From Nanobdellati archaeon (lineage in GTDB: Archaea > B1Sed10-29 > WALL01), in the NCBI GenBank assembly GCA_015522845.1, contig WALL01000024.1, forward strand, positions 1 through 34,398: a stretch of DNA of 34,398 bases, read 5' to 3'. This document shows positions 26,512 to 34,398 of this stretch, piece by piece. A program made the translations under genes and the position numbers. Position 1 is the first letter of the stretch. Every line of letters starts with the position of its first letter. The notes beneath the pieces are model-generated. The model was not told where the DNA came from. It saw nothing but the letters and a program-made list of their open reading frames with translations, and did no database searches.

Positions 26512-27696
26512 CTAGGCTTTTGCCATGAGCGCATGCAGCTCGTCCAGTATGTGCCCTGCAAGCTGCGCCTTGCTGCCAGACAGGCTTTTCACGCTCTTGC
26601 CCCGGCTGACGATGGCAATCTCGCTCTCATCAGAGCCGATTGCCGACGGGCTATTTGCAATGATAAGGTCCAGCCCGTCCTTGAGCAGCTTTGCATAGGC
26701 CCGCCTGACAAGGTCCTCTGCCTCAAGCTTGAACCCGACTATAATCTTGTTTGGGTATAGCGCACGCACCTCCGACACGAGCTTTGGCGTTTGCTTCAGC
26801 TTGAGCGTGAGTGGGTTGCCCGAGCTAATCTTCCCAGTGAACCTCTCCGCAGGCGCATAGTCTGCTATTGCAGCCGCACTTATAAGGGCATCTGCGTCAC
26901 GCATCTCTTCCTTTACTGCCCTTCCCATATCCCAAGCAGAGACAACGCTTATTGCCCTTATCCAAGATGGTGGCTTTTCGCTCCCCGGCCCATAGACCAG
27001 CACGGTATCTGCACCCCTCCTGTAAGCTGCCTTTGCGAGCTCAATGCCCATCTTGCCGCTTGATAGGTTGGCTATCCCCCTGACAGCATCAATTGCCTCG
27101 TAGGTAGGGCCCGCTGTGATGACTATCTTCTTCCCCGCAAGGGTTTTCCTTGACAGCTTTGCAATTGCAATCTCAGCAATCTCGCTGTTGCTTGCAAGCT
27201 TTGCCTTCTCCTCCTCCACGTGCGGATAGATGACGCCCACACCAATTGACTCAAGCTTCTGCAGATTGTCCGCCACTATGGGGTGCCTGAACATGGACTC
27301 GTGCATTGCAGGGACAACCAGCACCGGCTTTTCCGCGCCTATGGCGCAGGTCACGGTGCTGGTGACGGGAGTGTCGCCTATACCCATCGCTATCTTGCTT
27401 ATTGTGTTTGCTGTTGCAGGGCACACCAGCACAAGGTCGGCATAGGCCCCAAGCCGTATGTGCTCCACCTCGCCGGTGAGCGACGTTACAACCTTATTCT
27501 CGCTTGCCCACTCAAGCAGCTTTTCCCCGACCAGCTCCAATGCCGCGTCGCTTGCAACGATATGGATATCTGCACCGTGCCTCATGAGCTCGCGTGCCAG
27601 CTCAGGAACGCGCACTGCGGCAACGCTGCCGCTAACGCATATGGTTATCTTCTTCCCTTCCAGCAGCGAGCCCTTGTTCCCCTTTACCGAAAGCAT
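26512..27696 (-). CDS. coaBC: Phosphopantothenoylcysteine decarboxylase / phosphopantothenate--cysteine ligase
   Basis: ITICVSGSVAAVRVPELAREL, VCPATANTISKIAMGIGD, PAMHESMF, VITAGPTYEAIDAVRGIANLSSGKMGIELA. Confidence 0.95.
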   Translation of the reverse strand: MLSVKGNKGSLLEGKKITICVSGSVAAVRVPELARELMRHGADIHIVASDAALELVGEKLLEWASENKVVTSLTGEVEHIRLGAYADLVLVCPATANTISKIAMGIGDTPVTSTVTCAIGAEKPVLVVPAMHESMFRHPIVADNLQKLESIGVGVIYPHVEEEKAKLASNSEIAEIAIAKLSRKTLAGKKIVITAGPTYEAIDAVRGIANLSSGKMGIELAKAAYRRGADTVLVYGPGSEKPPSWIRAISVVSAWDMGRAVKEEMRDADALISAAAIADYAPAERFTGKISSGNPLTLKLKQTPKLVSEVRALYPNKIIVGFKLEAEDLVRRAYAKLLKDGLDLIIANSPSAIGSDESEIAIVSRGKSVKSLSGSKAQLAGHILDELHALMAKA

Positions 27697-27787
27697 TCAA
27701 TCACCAATGCGCCGAAGCGCGGCTTTCATCTAATGGCGGTACCGCCGGGCCTTACCCCCATGCCATATCCCTTCCAAGAAAGCCCAG

Positions 27788-27873
27788 TGCGGGGGAAGGG
27801 ATTTGAACCCTCGAACGCACTAAGCGACTAGGCCCTGAACCTAGCACATTTGGCCAGGCTTTGCTACCCCCGC
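27788..27873 (-). tRNA. tRNA-Leu, anticodon CAG
   Basis: Minus strand GCGGGGGTAGCAAAGCC...CTAGG-TTCAGGG-CCTAG anticodon arm, long variable arm, GAGGGTTCAAATCCCTT T-arm, CCCCCGCA acceptor; no encoded CCA. Confidence 0.93.
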
Positions 27874-27916
27874 ACAGGGAAAATATTCTGCACAACTCCC
27901 TTTTTAAAGCTCACGC

Positions 27917-28705
27917 CTAGTATCCAATCCCTAGCGCGTCCAGGGCGCTTTTCACCATGGCCCTATGCCTGCCTTTCATCCCCTTCTCATCAAGCACTGC
28001 AAAGCCAACCCCATCTGCAGTCTTCTCTGCCATCTGCGCAACTAGCCCCTTGTCAAGGCTGTCAAGCGCATACTTTGCGCATATGTGGCTAAACGCAACT
28101 TCTTCCATCTTGGAGAATTTTGGAGCATAGTGCCCGCCGCCAAAGCCAATTGCGTGCTCCCACTTTTTCTTGCTCTCAAGCCCGCGGATTATTGCCTCAG
28201 CAACGAACTCTGCTGCTTCACGGTCTTTCCATTGCCTTTCTGTCGAGCCAATCTCCACGAAGAACAAGGGGGTCTTGAACTTGGTTGGGCCGTGGTGGGT
28301 TGCTTCAAGGCATACATCATAGTCAAGCGCGCATCCCAAAAGCTCGCGGTATATGCTGTGCTTTGCGTTTGCAAGCGTGTTTTGGAGGGTGTGGCCCTCG
28401 CCGCCATACTCCGCCTTGCCAAAGTTTCCAGTGGAGTGCACAGTAAGTGTTGGCTTGCCTGACTTAGAGCTGTGCCTTGATGCAAGCACTATGAAGTCCA
28501 GCCCAAGCTGGCTGGCAAGCTCGTCTATGTGCTCTGCGTATATTATGTCCTCGCTTATTGTAGTTGCACGGTAGTGCCCCATACTAAGCACTGGCCTTCC
28601 GCGGAAGCTGCCAAGGCCACTGGCGAAGCCCATACCCTCTAGGGCACTTATTATCCCCATCCCTGCAGGGTCCTGCTCAGAAGCCACTATCCCTATCACT
28701 GCCAC
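27917..28705 (-). CDS. dtdA: D-aminoacyl-tRNA deacylase (archaeal DtdA/GEK1 type)
   Basis: VAVIGIVASEQDPAGMGI, LASRHSSKSGKPTLTVHSTGNFG, LEATHHGPT, FVEIGSTERQW, GFGGGHYAPKF. Probable GTG start at 28705; the ORF track start is upstream. Confidence 0.92.
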   Translation of the reverse strand: MAVIGIVASEQDPAGMGIISALEGMGFASGLGSFRGRPVLSMGHYRATTISEDIIYAEHIDELASQLGLDFIVLASRHSSKSGKPTLTVHSTGNFGKAEYGGEGHTLQNTLANAKHSIYRELLGCALDYDVCLEATHHGPTKFKTPLFFVEIGSTERQWKDREAAEFVAEAIIRGLESKKKWEHAIGFGGGHYAPKFSKMEEVAFSHICAKYALDSLDKGLVAQMAEKTADGVGFAVLDEKGMKGRHRAMVKSALDALGIGY

Positions 28706-28769
28706 TCTTGCTTGTTTCCTTAAATAAAAATGCGCTACTTTTAAATATCTATGCTGGGAAGGTAATAGC

Positions 28770-29435
28770 ATGCCAAGGGAAAAGATTTTTGAGCTAACCA
28801 ATGAGGAGATAAGCCACCATTTTAGGCATGAGTTCCACAAGCCAGAAAACTTGCTTATGCTTGCCGAGTCCCGCAGGGTATACAAGACAGGGGGGGTTGA
28901 GGTACCAGTGCTTGTGCTGTCAGAGCTGCACCCTCGGCTATTAAAGACTTACCTAAATAGGGTAGTCACCCTTGACTTTGAGGGAAAATTTAAGGATGTC
29001 CTTGACCATATTGTTTCCCATATCGTTGTCTCTGAAGTGAAGGAGATGAAGCCAGATAAGTCGGAGGCACTCTTCTCTGACTTTACGCCACTCGTTAGGA
29101 GGAGGCTTACAAACATAACAAATGTGATATTCCTCAAGAAGACAGTCCCAATAAGTGAGATACTAATGGTTGTTGACTATTTCAAAGGCAGCGCCCCAGC
29201 GGAGATAGACACAAAAAAAGCAGAGAAGAAGATAGCGAAATTCCTAATGAGCCACTTTGCAAAGAAAAACCCCCGCTCCGTGACTGGCTTGCTGATGAAA
29301 GGGCCAAAGCATACGTACATACTTGTTGCCTTCCATATGGACTATGGGGAGGAAGCGTTTGGGTTTAAGAAGGCGCGCTCAACTTATAAGGAAATGCTTA
29401 ACCTTGCCCATGAGGACGAGGACCATATGGTCTAG
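28770..29435 (+). CDS. Conserved-looking hypothetical protein (221 aa)
   Basis: Single ORF MPREKIFELTNEEISHHFRHEFHKPENLLMLAESRR...; no family recognised. Confidence 0.65.
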   Translation: MPREKIFELTNEEISHHFRHEFHKPENLLMLAESRRVYKTGGVEVPVLVLSELHPRLLKTYLNRVVTLDFEGKFKDVLDHIVSHIVVSEVKEMKPDKSEALFSDFTPLVRRRLTNITNVIFLKKTVPISEILMVVDYFKGSAPAEIDTKKAEKKIAKFLMSHFAKKNPRSVTGLLMKGPKHTYILVAFHMDYGEEAFGFKKARSTYKEMLNLAHEDEDHMV

Positions 29436-29581
29436 CGGGCTTTTTTAAAATAGCCGTCTTCCCCAAGGGTGTAGTCTGAGCCGCACTCATCACAATGCCA
29501 CTTGTTTCCAATTTTCCTTAGGGGCACCGAATAGCCCTTATTCATATAACATTCTGGGCAGGTTTCCCTAAATTTTGCCAT
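29432..29581 (-). CDS. Small zinc-ribbon protein (49 aa)
   Basis: Not in the ORF track. MAKFRETCPECYMNKGYSVPLRKIGNKWHCDECGSDYTLGEDGYFKKAR; CxxC...CxxC. Confidence 0.72.
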   Translation of the reverse strand: MAKFRETCPECYMNKGYSVPLRKIGNKWHCDECGSDYTLGEDGYFKKAR

Positions 29582-29649
29582 AGCAGCCCTTTCGCTTTTT
29601 GCGAATATAAACCAATATCATTAAAAATTTAGGGGCGCTAATTAGCTTA

Positions 29650-30165
29650 ATGCTAAGATTTTTAGTTGCTATCCTTTGGTATATCCTGCCTGCTTACATT
29701 GCTAATGCTTCTGCAGTGCTGGCAAAAGGCAGGACACCATTAGACCAGAACATTAGGTTTGTTGATGGCCGAAGGCTGCTAGGGAAAGGCAAGACAGTCA
29801 AGGGCTTCGTGCTTGCGGTCCTTGCCGGGACGCTGGCAGGCGCAGCCTTGGGGTATGCAGAAGGTGCACTTGTGGCCAGGACGCTGCTTGCATTTGTACT
29901 GTCTTTTGGGGCAATGGCCGGTGATTCAGCAGGCTCATTCATAAAGAGGAGGTTTGACATAAGGCCAGGGGAGGCTGCCCCGCTATTGGACCAATGGGAT
30001 TTCGTGCTCTCTGCTATGCTCTTTCACTGGGCTTTCCTGCCGTGGATAGCCATACCGCTCCCAACAGTATTGGAAGCGCTTGCCATCCTTGTGCTTACTG
30101 CATTGCTGCATGTTTGCACCAATATAGCCGCTTACCATATGGGTCTAAAAAAGGTGCCGTGGTAG
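29650..30165 (+). CDS. carS: CDP-archaeol synthase (DUF46)
   Basis: YILPAYIANASAVLAKGRTPLDQNIRFVDGRRLLGKGKTVKGF, GDSAGSFIKRR, LLDQWDFVL. Confidence 0.95.
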   Translation: MLRFLVAILWYILPAYIANASAVLAKGRTPLDQNIRFVDGRRLLGKGKTVKGFVLAVLAGTLAGAALGYAEGALVARTLLAFVLSFGAMAGDSAGSFIKRRFDIRPGEAAPLLDQWDFVLSAMLFHWAFLPWIAIPLPTVLEALAILVLTALLHVCTNIAAYHMGLKKVPW

Positions 30166-30235
30166 CCCCGCCCGGATTCGAACCGGGGCCGCTGGCTCCA
30201 AAGGCCAGCATCCTTGGCCGCTAGACTACGGGGCT
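30163..30235 (-). tRNA. tRNA-Gln, anticodon TTG
   Basis: Minus strand AGCCCCGTAGTCTAGCGGCCAAGGATGCTGGCCTTTGGAGCCAGCGGCCCCGGTTCGAATCCGGGCGGGGCTA; anticodon loop CTTTGGA; CCA encoded immediately downstream (30160-30162). Confidence 0.96.
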
Positions 30236-30277
30236 ATAAGCCGCACTAGCATTCTAAGCGCAGCCGTATTTAAGCCT

Positions 30278-30952
30278 TTAGAGGAATGGCCTAACTGAGA
30301 ACCCCCTCTCGCTAATGACTACTGGGTACCAAGCAACAGGGAAGTTTGTTGCAAGCATCTTTGACACAAGGAGCTGCTTCTTGAATTCCCCATTTGGCTC
30401 CTCTGCCTGCTGTAGCTCAATAATGCCATCACAAAGCCCGCTCTCGGCCTTTCCGCCATCCGATACAATAAGTGAGGTTATATTGTTATCCTTAAAGAAC
30501 TCGATTGTCTCATAAAGGCTGCGCCGGTAATCCGCCTTATCGCTTAGCTTTTCTGATAAGGGGGTGGCAGAGTCTATTACAACCCTCCGGGCGCCCATTG
30601 GGACAATTATATTCCTTAGCTTGCCAAGGACCTCACCTTGGAGCTTTGTTGGCCCGAACTTGTCATAATCCTTAGGCTTGAATGAGTAAATGACAAGCTT
30701 TCCCTTTTCCTGCATCTTGGCAAGGTCCCAGCCCAGCATCTCCTCATACCATAGCAGCGTTGTCCCAAACCCGCCAGCTTGTATGAGTATGCCTGGCTCC
30801 CCGTAGTCTTTTACCCCGCCATAGAGGAACTGCAATCCAAGCAAGCTCTTTCCAGTGCCAGCTCCCCCCTTTATAAGCACGGAGCTATTTTCTGGGAATC
30901 CCCCCTCTATAAGCCTGTCCAGCCCAGGGATGGCCGTGTGTATCCTTTGCAT
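30278..30952 (-). CDS. Single-domain KaiC/RecA-like ATPase
   Basis: IPGLDRLIEGGFPENSSVLIKGGAGTGKSLLGLQFLYGG, VVIDSATPLSEKL. Confidence 0.9.
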   Translation of the reverse strand: MQRIHTAIPGLDRLIEGGFPENSSVLIKGGAGTGKSLLGLQFLYGGVKDYGEPGILIQAGGFGTTLLWYEEMLGWDLAKMQEKGKLVIYSFKPKDYDKFGPTKLQGEVLGKLRNIIVPMGARRVVIDSATPLSEKLSDKADYRRSLYETIEFFKDNNITSLIVSDGGKAESGLCDGIIELQQAEEPNGEFKKQLLVSKMLATNFPVAWYPVVISERGFSVRPFL

Positions 30953-31024
30953 GCCCTAACTTATTCAGCATGGCTTATTAAGTTTTGCCCCAACTGTTAA
31001 ATAAGCAGAAGGGGTAATAGCTGT

Positions 31025-32563
31025 ATGCATTGGATAGCCAGCGACATTGCTGCAAGGGCAGAGAAAGGCTTTAATGCTGCATGGGTACAGCTGGTTGACA
31101 TGGCCCCAGAGGGCGGCTACAAGCCGCTAAAGGAAGGCAAGCCCCACGCAGGGAGTGAGCTTGTGCAAAGGCTGAGGCGGGTGCTGCTGGCTGCTGGCTA
31201 TAGCGAGGTGGCCCTGCCTGAGATAATGAGCTATAGTGAGATGGGGGATGCTGCTGGCCCTGCGAAGGCACTTGCAATTGCTGACACCTTTTCACTTGCC
31301 GCATCCGTGCGGCCAAAGCCAGCCATCAGCAAGGCGCAGCTGGACGCAATTAAGGGCATAGCGCCAACCTTTAATGAGGAGAGGAGGGCGGCACTGGAAA
31401 ATGCATTTAGGGGCTATTCAGAAGGCCAGCTTAATTCCCAGCAGCTGCTGTCTGAAATGGTGGGCAAGGCAGGGCTTAGGATGGAGCAGGCGCTTGAGGT
31501 AGCTAACTTGCTAGTTGGCATACCACACCAACAGCAGCAGCAAGCACTGCTTAGGAGAGGCCTTGTATACTCTTGGTTTCCAACCCTGGCGGCGCTATCA
31601 AAAAAGCAGCCACTCCCCCTCCAGCTCTTTTCAATAGGGACAGGGTTTAGGCAGGGCAGGATGAGGGAGGGTACCTTTGTGTCTGGCGCAATAATGGCGG
31701 AGAATGTCTCCCATAAGGACTTAAAGGGGCTTTTGCCTGCAGTGCTGGGCCCGCTAAGTGCAAAGGTGGGGTTTGAGAAAGCTGTGGCAACATCAACTGT
31801 ATTTGTGCCAGGCACCGAGGAGGCTATCTTCGCAGAGGGGCTTCACCTAGGGAGGCTGGGCCTTGCCTCACCAATAGCGCTATCTGCCTATGGGCTGGAG
31901 GCCCCAGTTGCAATATTTGAGCTTAGTGTCGAGCGGCTTGCCATTGCCCTTGGGCTAGGGCATGATGAGAAGGAGATAAAGTACCCCCAGTTTTTTGGCA
32001 AGTGGAAAATGGAAGATAAGGAAATAGCGAGGCTAGTCCACATTGGCCAGAAGCCGCCGGGGTGGGGAAGGGAAATAAAGAACAGGATTATCAAGACATG
32101 CTCACTTTATTATGGCCAGCCTGCCCCATGCGAGTTTAGGATTTTTGAAAAGGAGGTTGGGGACAGCAAGCTTGAAGTGTGGCTTTCATCTGACAAGGGA
32201 ACGCTTTGTGGGAAGGACTTCAGCAATGAGGTGGTGGTGTATGATGGGAACGTGGTCTCAACTCCCCAAATAGCCGCCACGCCGGTGGCAAAAGAGGCGC
32301 TTGCAAAGGGTACAAAGACAGGGATTACACTCATTGGGGCATTTGCAAGCTATGCTGCTGCGGCAATAGAGGCCAACCCCACCAAGGCCCAGGAAATAGC
32401 AGTTGGTAATATAACTAGCCCATCTGAGGCCAACATAGTTGTGCCCCAGCTGGTAATGGACTATATTAAGCAAAATGGGAAGGAATTGGGCATAGCCGGT
32501 AGCCTTGGCTTAAGGGTCGTTGCCCGGGTGAAGCGACTATGGCAGCATGAGCAGCCCCGCTAA
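31025..32563 (+). CDS. O-phosphoseryl-tRNA synthetase (SepRS) homologue, divergent active-site motifs
   Basis: Colinear with SepRS blocks: FSIGTGFR, GLASPIALSAYGLEAPVAIFELSVERLAIAL...YPQFFGKWKMEDKEIARLV, PCEFRIFEKEV...TLCGKDFSNEVVVYDGNV, SPSEANIVV. Confidence 0.78.
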   Translation: MHWIASDIAARAEKGFNAAWVQLVDMAPEGGYKPLKEGKPHAGSELVQRLRRVLLAAGYSEVALPEIMSYSEMGDAAGPAKALAIADTFSLAASVRPKPAISKAQLDAIKGIAPTFNEERRAALENAFRGYSEGQLNSQQLLSEMVGKAGLRMEQALEVANLLVGIPHQQQQQALLRRGLVYSWFPTLAALSKKQPLPLQLFSIGTGFRQGRMREGTFVSGAIMAENVSHKDLKGLLPAVLGPLSAKVGFEKAVATSTVFVPGTEEAIFAEGLHLGRLGLASPIALSAYGLEAPVAIFELSVERLAIALGLGHDEKEIKYPQFFGKWKMEDKEIARLVHIGQKPPGWGREIKNRIIKTCSLYYGQPAPCEFRIFEKEVGDSKLEVWLSSDKGTLCGKDFSNEVVVYDGNVVSTPQIAATPVAKEALAKGTKTGITLIGAFASYAAAAIEANPTKAQEIAVGNITSPSEANIVVPQLVMDYIKQNGKELGIAGSLGLRVVARVKRLWQHEQPR

Positions 32564-32623
32564 TTGACGTATATCCTGTCGAAACATTTAAATAGGCAAC
32601 CCTTGTTTCTCTTTTTGGAGGTG

Positions 32624-32812
32624 ATGCTCTTGGTAGCAAAAATCGTGGAGAAAAACGAGATATGGTTTTATGGGATCATACCATTGGTAGTTGGCCTGCT
32701 ATTTGTCCTTGAGGACTTTGGCATGAAGGTACTGCCTGCTCAAATGACACTTTGGCCAACGATGGTATTTGTGTTTGGCCTGGTTTATGTGCTTATTGAC
32801 CTGATGAAGTAA
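32624..32812 (+). CDS. Small membrane protein (62 aa)
   Basis: MLLVAKIVEKNEIWFYGIIPLVVGLLFVLEDFGMKVLPAQMTLWPTMVFVFGLVYVLIDLMK; GGAGGTG directly upstream of the ATG. Confidence 0.65.
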   Translation: MLLVAKIVEKNEIWFYGIIPLVVGLLFVLEDFGMKVLPAQMTLWPTMVFVFGLVYVLIDLMK

Positions 32813-32835
32813 GCCATAAACCCTTTTTATTTATT

Positions 32836-33504
32836 TTAGAATGTTACAGATAGCCATACTGCTATTATCCCGGCAGCAAGCGACGACAGCAAGTTCACAA
32901 GGTGGTTCCCTATTACCCCCTCATTCTCCAGAGTTGCCCCCAAGACCGAATCAATAATACACCCAAATACCCCTCCCCAAAAGGTGACCCAGCCAACAGC
33001 CATATTCCCAAATAAGAGGAACGCCGTAACCGCCATTACTGCAGACCCCAAAACGTTCATTAGGTTCCCTAGCCGGGATACCCCGCCATTGGCGCCACGC
33101 TTTACTTGGGTTTTTAAATCTAGTATGCTAACTGGGGGGCTTTTTGACAGGACGCCTATCTCTGATGAGAGGGTGTCTGCTGTTACTGATGCGAGGCTAG
33201 CTGAAAACCCAGCAAGGTTGCCGCCAAGCGCAAAAATGAGCGGGACAAGGCCGTTGCCAAGCACGTTTTCAACAGCCCGTTTTTTTTGGGACAGGTGGTA
33301 TCTTGACTTTGTTGAGTATTTGTAGTTTGTTGCGATAGTGCTAAGTGCAAAGAAGAGTATGAACAGCAGCAGCCACCTCCATCCCCCGCTGAACAGCACC
33401 ATATAGCCCATAATCCCGCCGGTTATTGAGCTAAGCTGGTCAAGCCCGCCGCTGAGGAATGCCAAGGCGGATAAGATGGCAGGAACCGTTAGCCAGAGGT
33501 CCAT
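32836..33504 (-). CDS. DUF92 family membrane protein (VTE6/phytyl-phosphate kinase-like)
   Basis: KKRAVENVLGNGLVPLIFAL, SLASVTADTLSSEIGVLSK, GANGGVSRLGNLMNVLGSAVMA, FGCIIDSVLGATLEN. Confidence 0.88.
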   Translation of the reverse strand: MDLWLTVPAILSALAFLSGGLDQLSSITGGIMGYMVLFSGGWRWLLLFILFFALSTIATNYKYSTKSRYHLSQKKRAVENVLGNGLVPLIFALGGNLAGFSASLASVTADTLSSEIGVLSKSPPVSILDLKTQVKRGANGGVSRLGNLMNVLGSAVMAVTAFLLFGNMAVGWVTFWGGVFGCIIDSVLGATLENEGVIGNHLVNLLSSLAAGIIAVWLSVTF

Positions 33505-33508
33505 TGGC

Positions 33509-34117
33509 TCACTTCTTGCTTGGGGCTGAGAGCACCGTGCATTTTACTATCTCTGTCTTGCTGACAGGGTATATCTTCTTAACGGGTTTGAATATCTCCG
33601 GCCCAACCTTCCCGTAAATTATGTCCTGAAGAAGCTTTTCAAATGGCTTCTTGGAAGCCAGGGACATGGCCATCTCCCCCATAATCTTGCGTATCTCTTT
33701 CTGCTGCATAAGCCGTGTTTTCCCATGCCCAAATGAGGTCGCCTTTAGCCGTACCTTATAGCCATCTTTGGTTGTTGCATCAGCAATTGCAGTGATTAGC
33801 GTGCGCATCCGCCGTGTTTGCCTGCCAACATAGCCCCGGCTAAGCTCAAACCCAACAGGGGCAGTCTCAGCAGTTTCCCCTTTTACATTGGTTATCTTAA
33901 ATTTAAGCTGTATGTTTTGGTGGGGTATATTGCCTGTAATCTCCCTGAGTGTGGTCTTTACAATCCTGCCAATGAGGAGCGCCGGATCAGAGCTTAGGGC
34001 CTCCCCAATCTCTTTTCCCTCAAAGCCCTTTGGGGCCTTGACCTTATACCACCGCTTTGCCTTCCAGCTATCCACTGCCTTGCCTTTTTTCCTCTTTTTT
34101 CCCTGTGCCATGTTCAT
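33509..34117 (-). CDS. 30S ribosomal protein S3Ae (eS1)
   Basis: KAKRWYKVKAPKGFEGKEIGEALSSDP, LIGRIVKTTLREITGN, RRMRTLITAIADATTKDGYKVRLKATSFG. Start may be the internal Met at 34111. Confidence 0.94.
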   Translation of the reverse strand: MNMAQGKKRKKGKAVDSWKAKRWYKVKAPKGFEGKEIGEALSSDPALLIGRIVKTTLREITGNIPHQNIQLKFKITNVKGETAETAPVGFELSRGYVGRQTRRMRTLITAIADATTKDGYKVRLKATSFGHGKTRLMQQKEIRKIMGEMAMSLASKKPFEKLLQDIIYGKVGPEIFKPVKKIYPVSKTEIVKCTVLSAPSKK

Positions 34118-34211
34118 CCACCATCTTTTCTATTTTTCCAACCAATTCAATAAGACCAAATGATCCAGTTATGCTTTTCCCCTCAAATTCTGCCTCTATG
34201 CCATACCTCAT
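34068..34211 (-). CDS. Possible 47-aa ORF bridging rps15 and the eS1 gene
   Basis: [47 protein letters not shown]; start overlaps the rps15 stop (TAATG). Short and not in the ORF track. Confidence 0.4.
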   Translation of the reverse strand: MRYGIEAEFEGKSITGSFGLIELVGKIEKMVDEHGTGKKEEKRQGSG

Positions 34212-34398
34212 TACTTCACCAGCAGCGATGCCTCATCTGGGTTATAGTACCAGTCTGGTGGGAGCATCTTCTTCTTCTTGTAGTAGCGCTGGAGGCGCTT
34301 TATCTTTGACTCCACGAGCATTAGGCCATGGCGGTTATGCACATCCCGGGGGTTTTTCTCAAGGTGCTTCCTGAGGAAGACGGCTTTCTTAATTAAGC
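34211..34398 (-). CDS. rps15: 30S ribosomal protein S15 (uS15), 5' end outside the window
   Basis: [61 protein letters not shown]. Confidence 0.93.
   Translation of the reverse strand, partial: LIKKAVFLRKHLEKNPRDVHNRHGLMLVESKIKRLQRYYKKKKMLPPDWYYNPDEASLLVK

Noticed and set aside
1-34398. CRISPR array, insertion sequence or integrated element
   Set aside because: No regularly spaced direct repeats, transposase/integrase motifs or terminal repeats were seen; both tRNA genes lack an adjacent integrase or an obvious duplicated 3' end.

Overview
The window reads as a compact, gene-dense archaeal chromosome segment. It carries an archaeal histone, carS, a GGR-family reductase, D-aminoacyl-tRNA deacylase, Taw1, eS1/S3Ae, uS15, a SepRS homologue and archaeal-type TATA boxes. 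DPANN/Micrarchaeota-like affiliation is an inference only. I support about 43 protein genes, including several short ones missing from the supplied ORF track: a 2x[4Fe-4S] ferredoxin at 19649-19828, a mini-HTH protein at 16332-16493, a Zn-ribbon at 29432-29581 and the 3' part of rps15 at the right edge. There are two tRNAs, Leu(CAG) and Gln(TTG). I saw no CRISPR array, transposon or integrase. The observations most worth a second look are: (i) a full-length but motif-degenerate O-phosphoseryl-tRNA synthetase (SepRS) homologue at 31025-32563; (ii) a predicted three-way-junction structured RNA with its own TATA box that appears to be the leader of a 53-aa HTH gene (16621 down to 16332, minus); (iii) a tightly coupled ferredoxin / GGR-type reductase / rhomboid / NFACT operon in which the NFACT protein lacks the NFACT-R domain and the rhomboid has a large insert before its catalytic His; (iv) an HTH regulator fused to an S-layer-like domain with a terminal EF-hand-like loop, divergent from glmS; (v) an archaeal homologue of the human disease gene product CDIN1/C15orf41; (vi) a 1198-aa coiled-coil protein with hydrophobic segments at both ends; (vii) a transglutaminase-like protein with its expected catalytic Cys replaced by Phe. 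All family assignments come from reading translated motifs; no database search was run.
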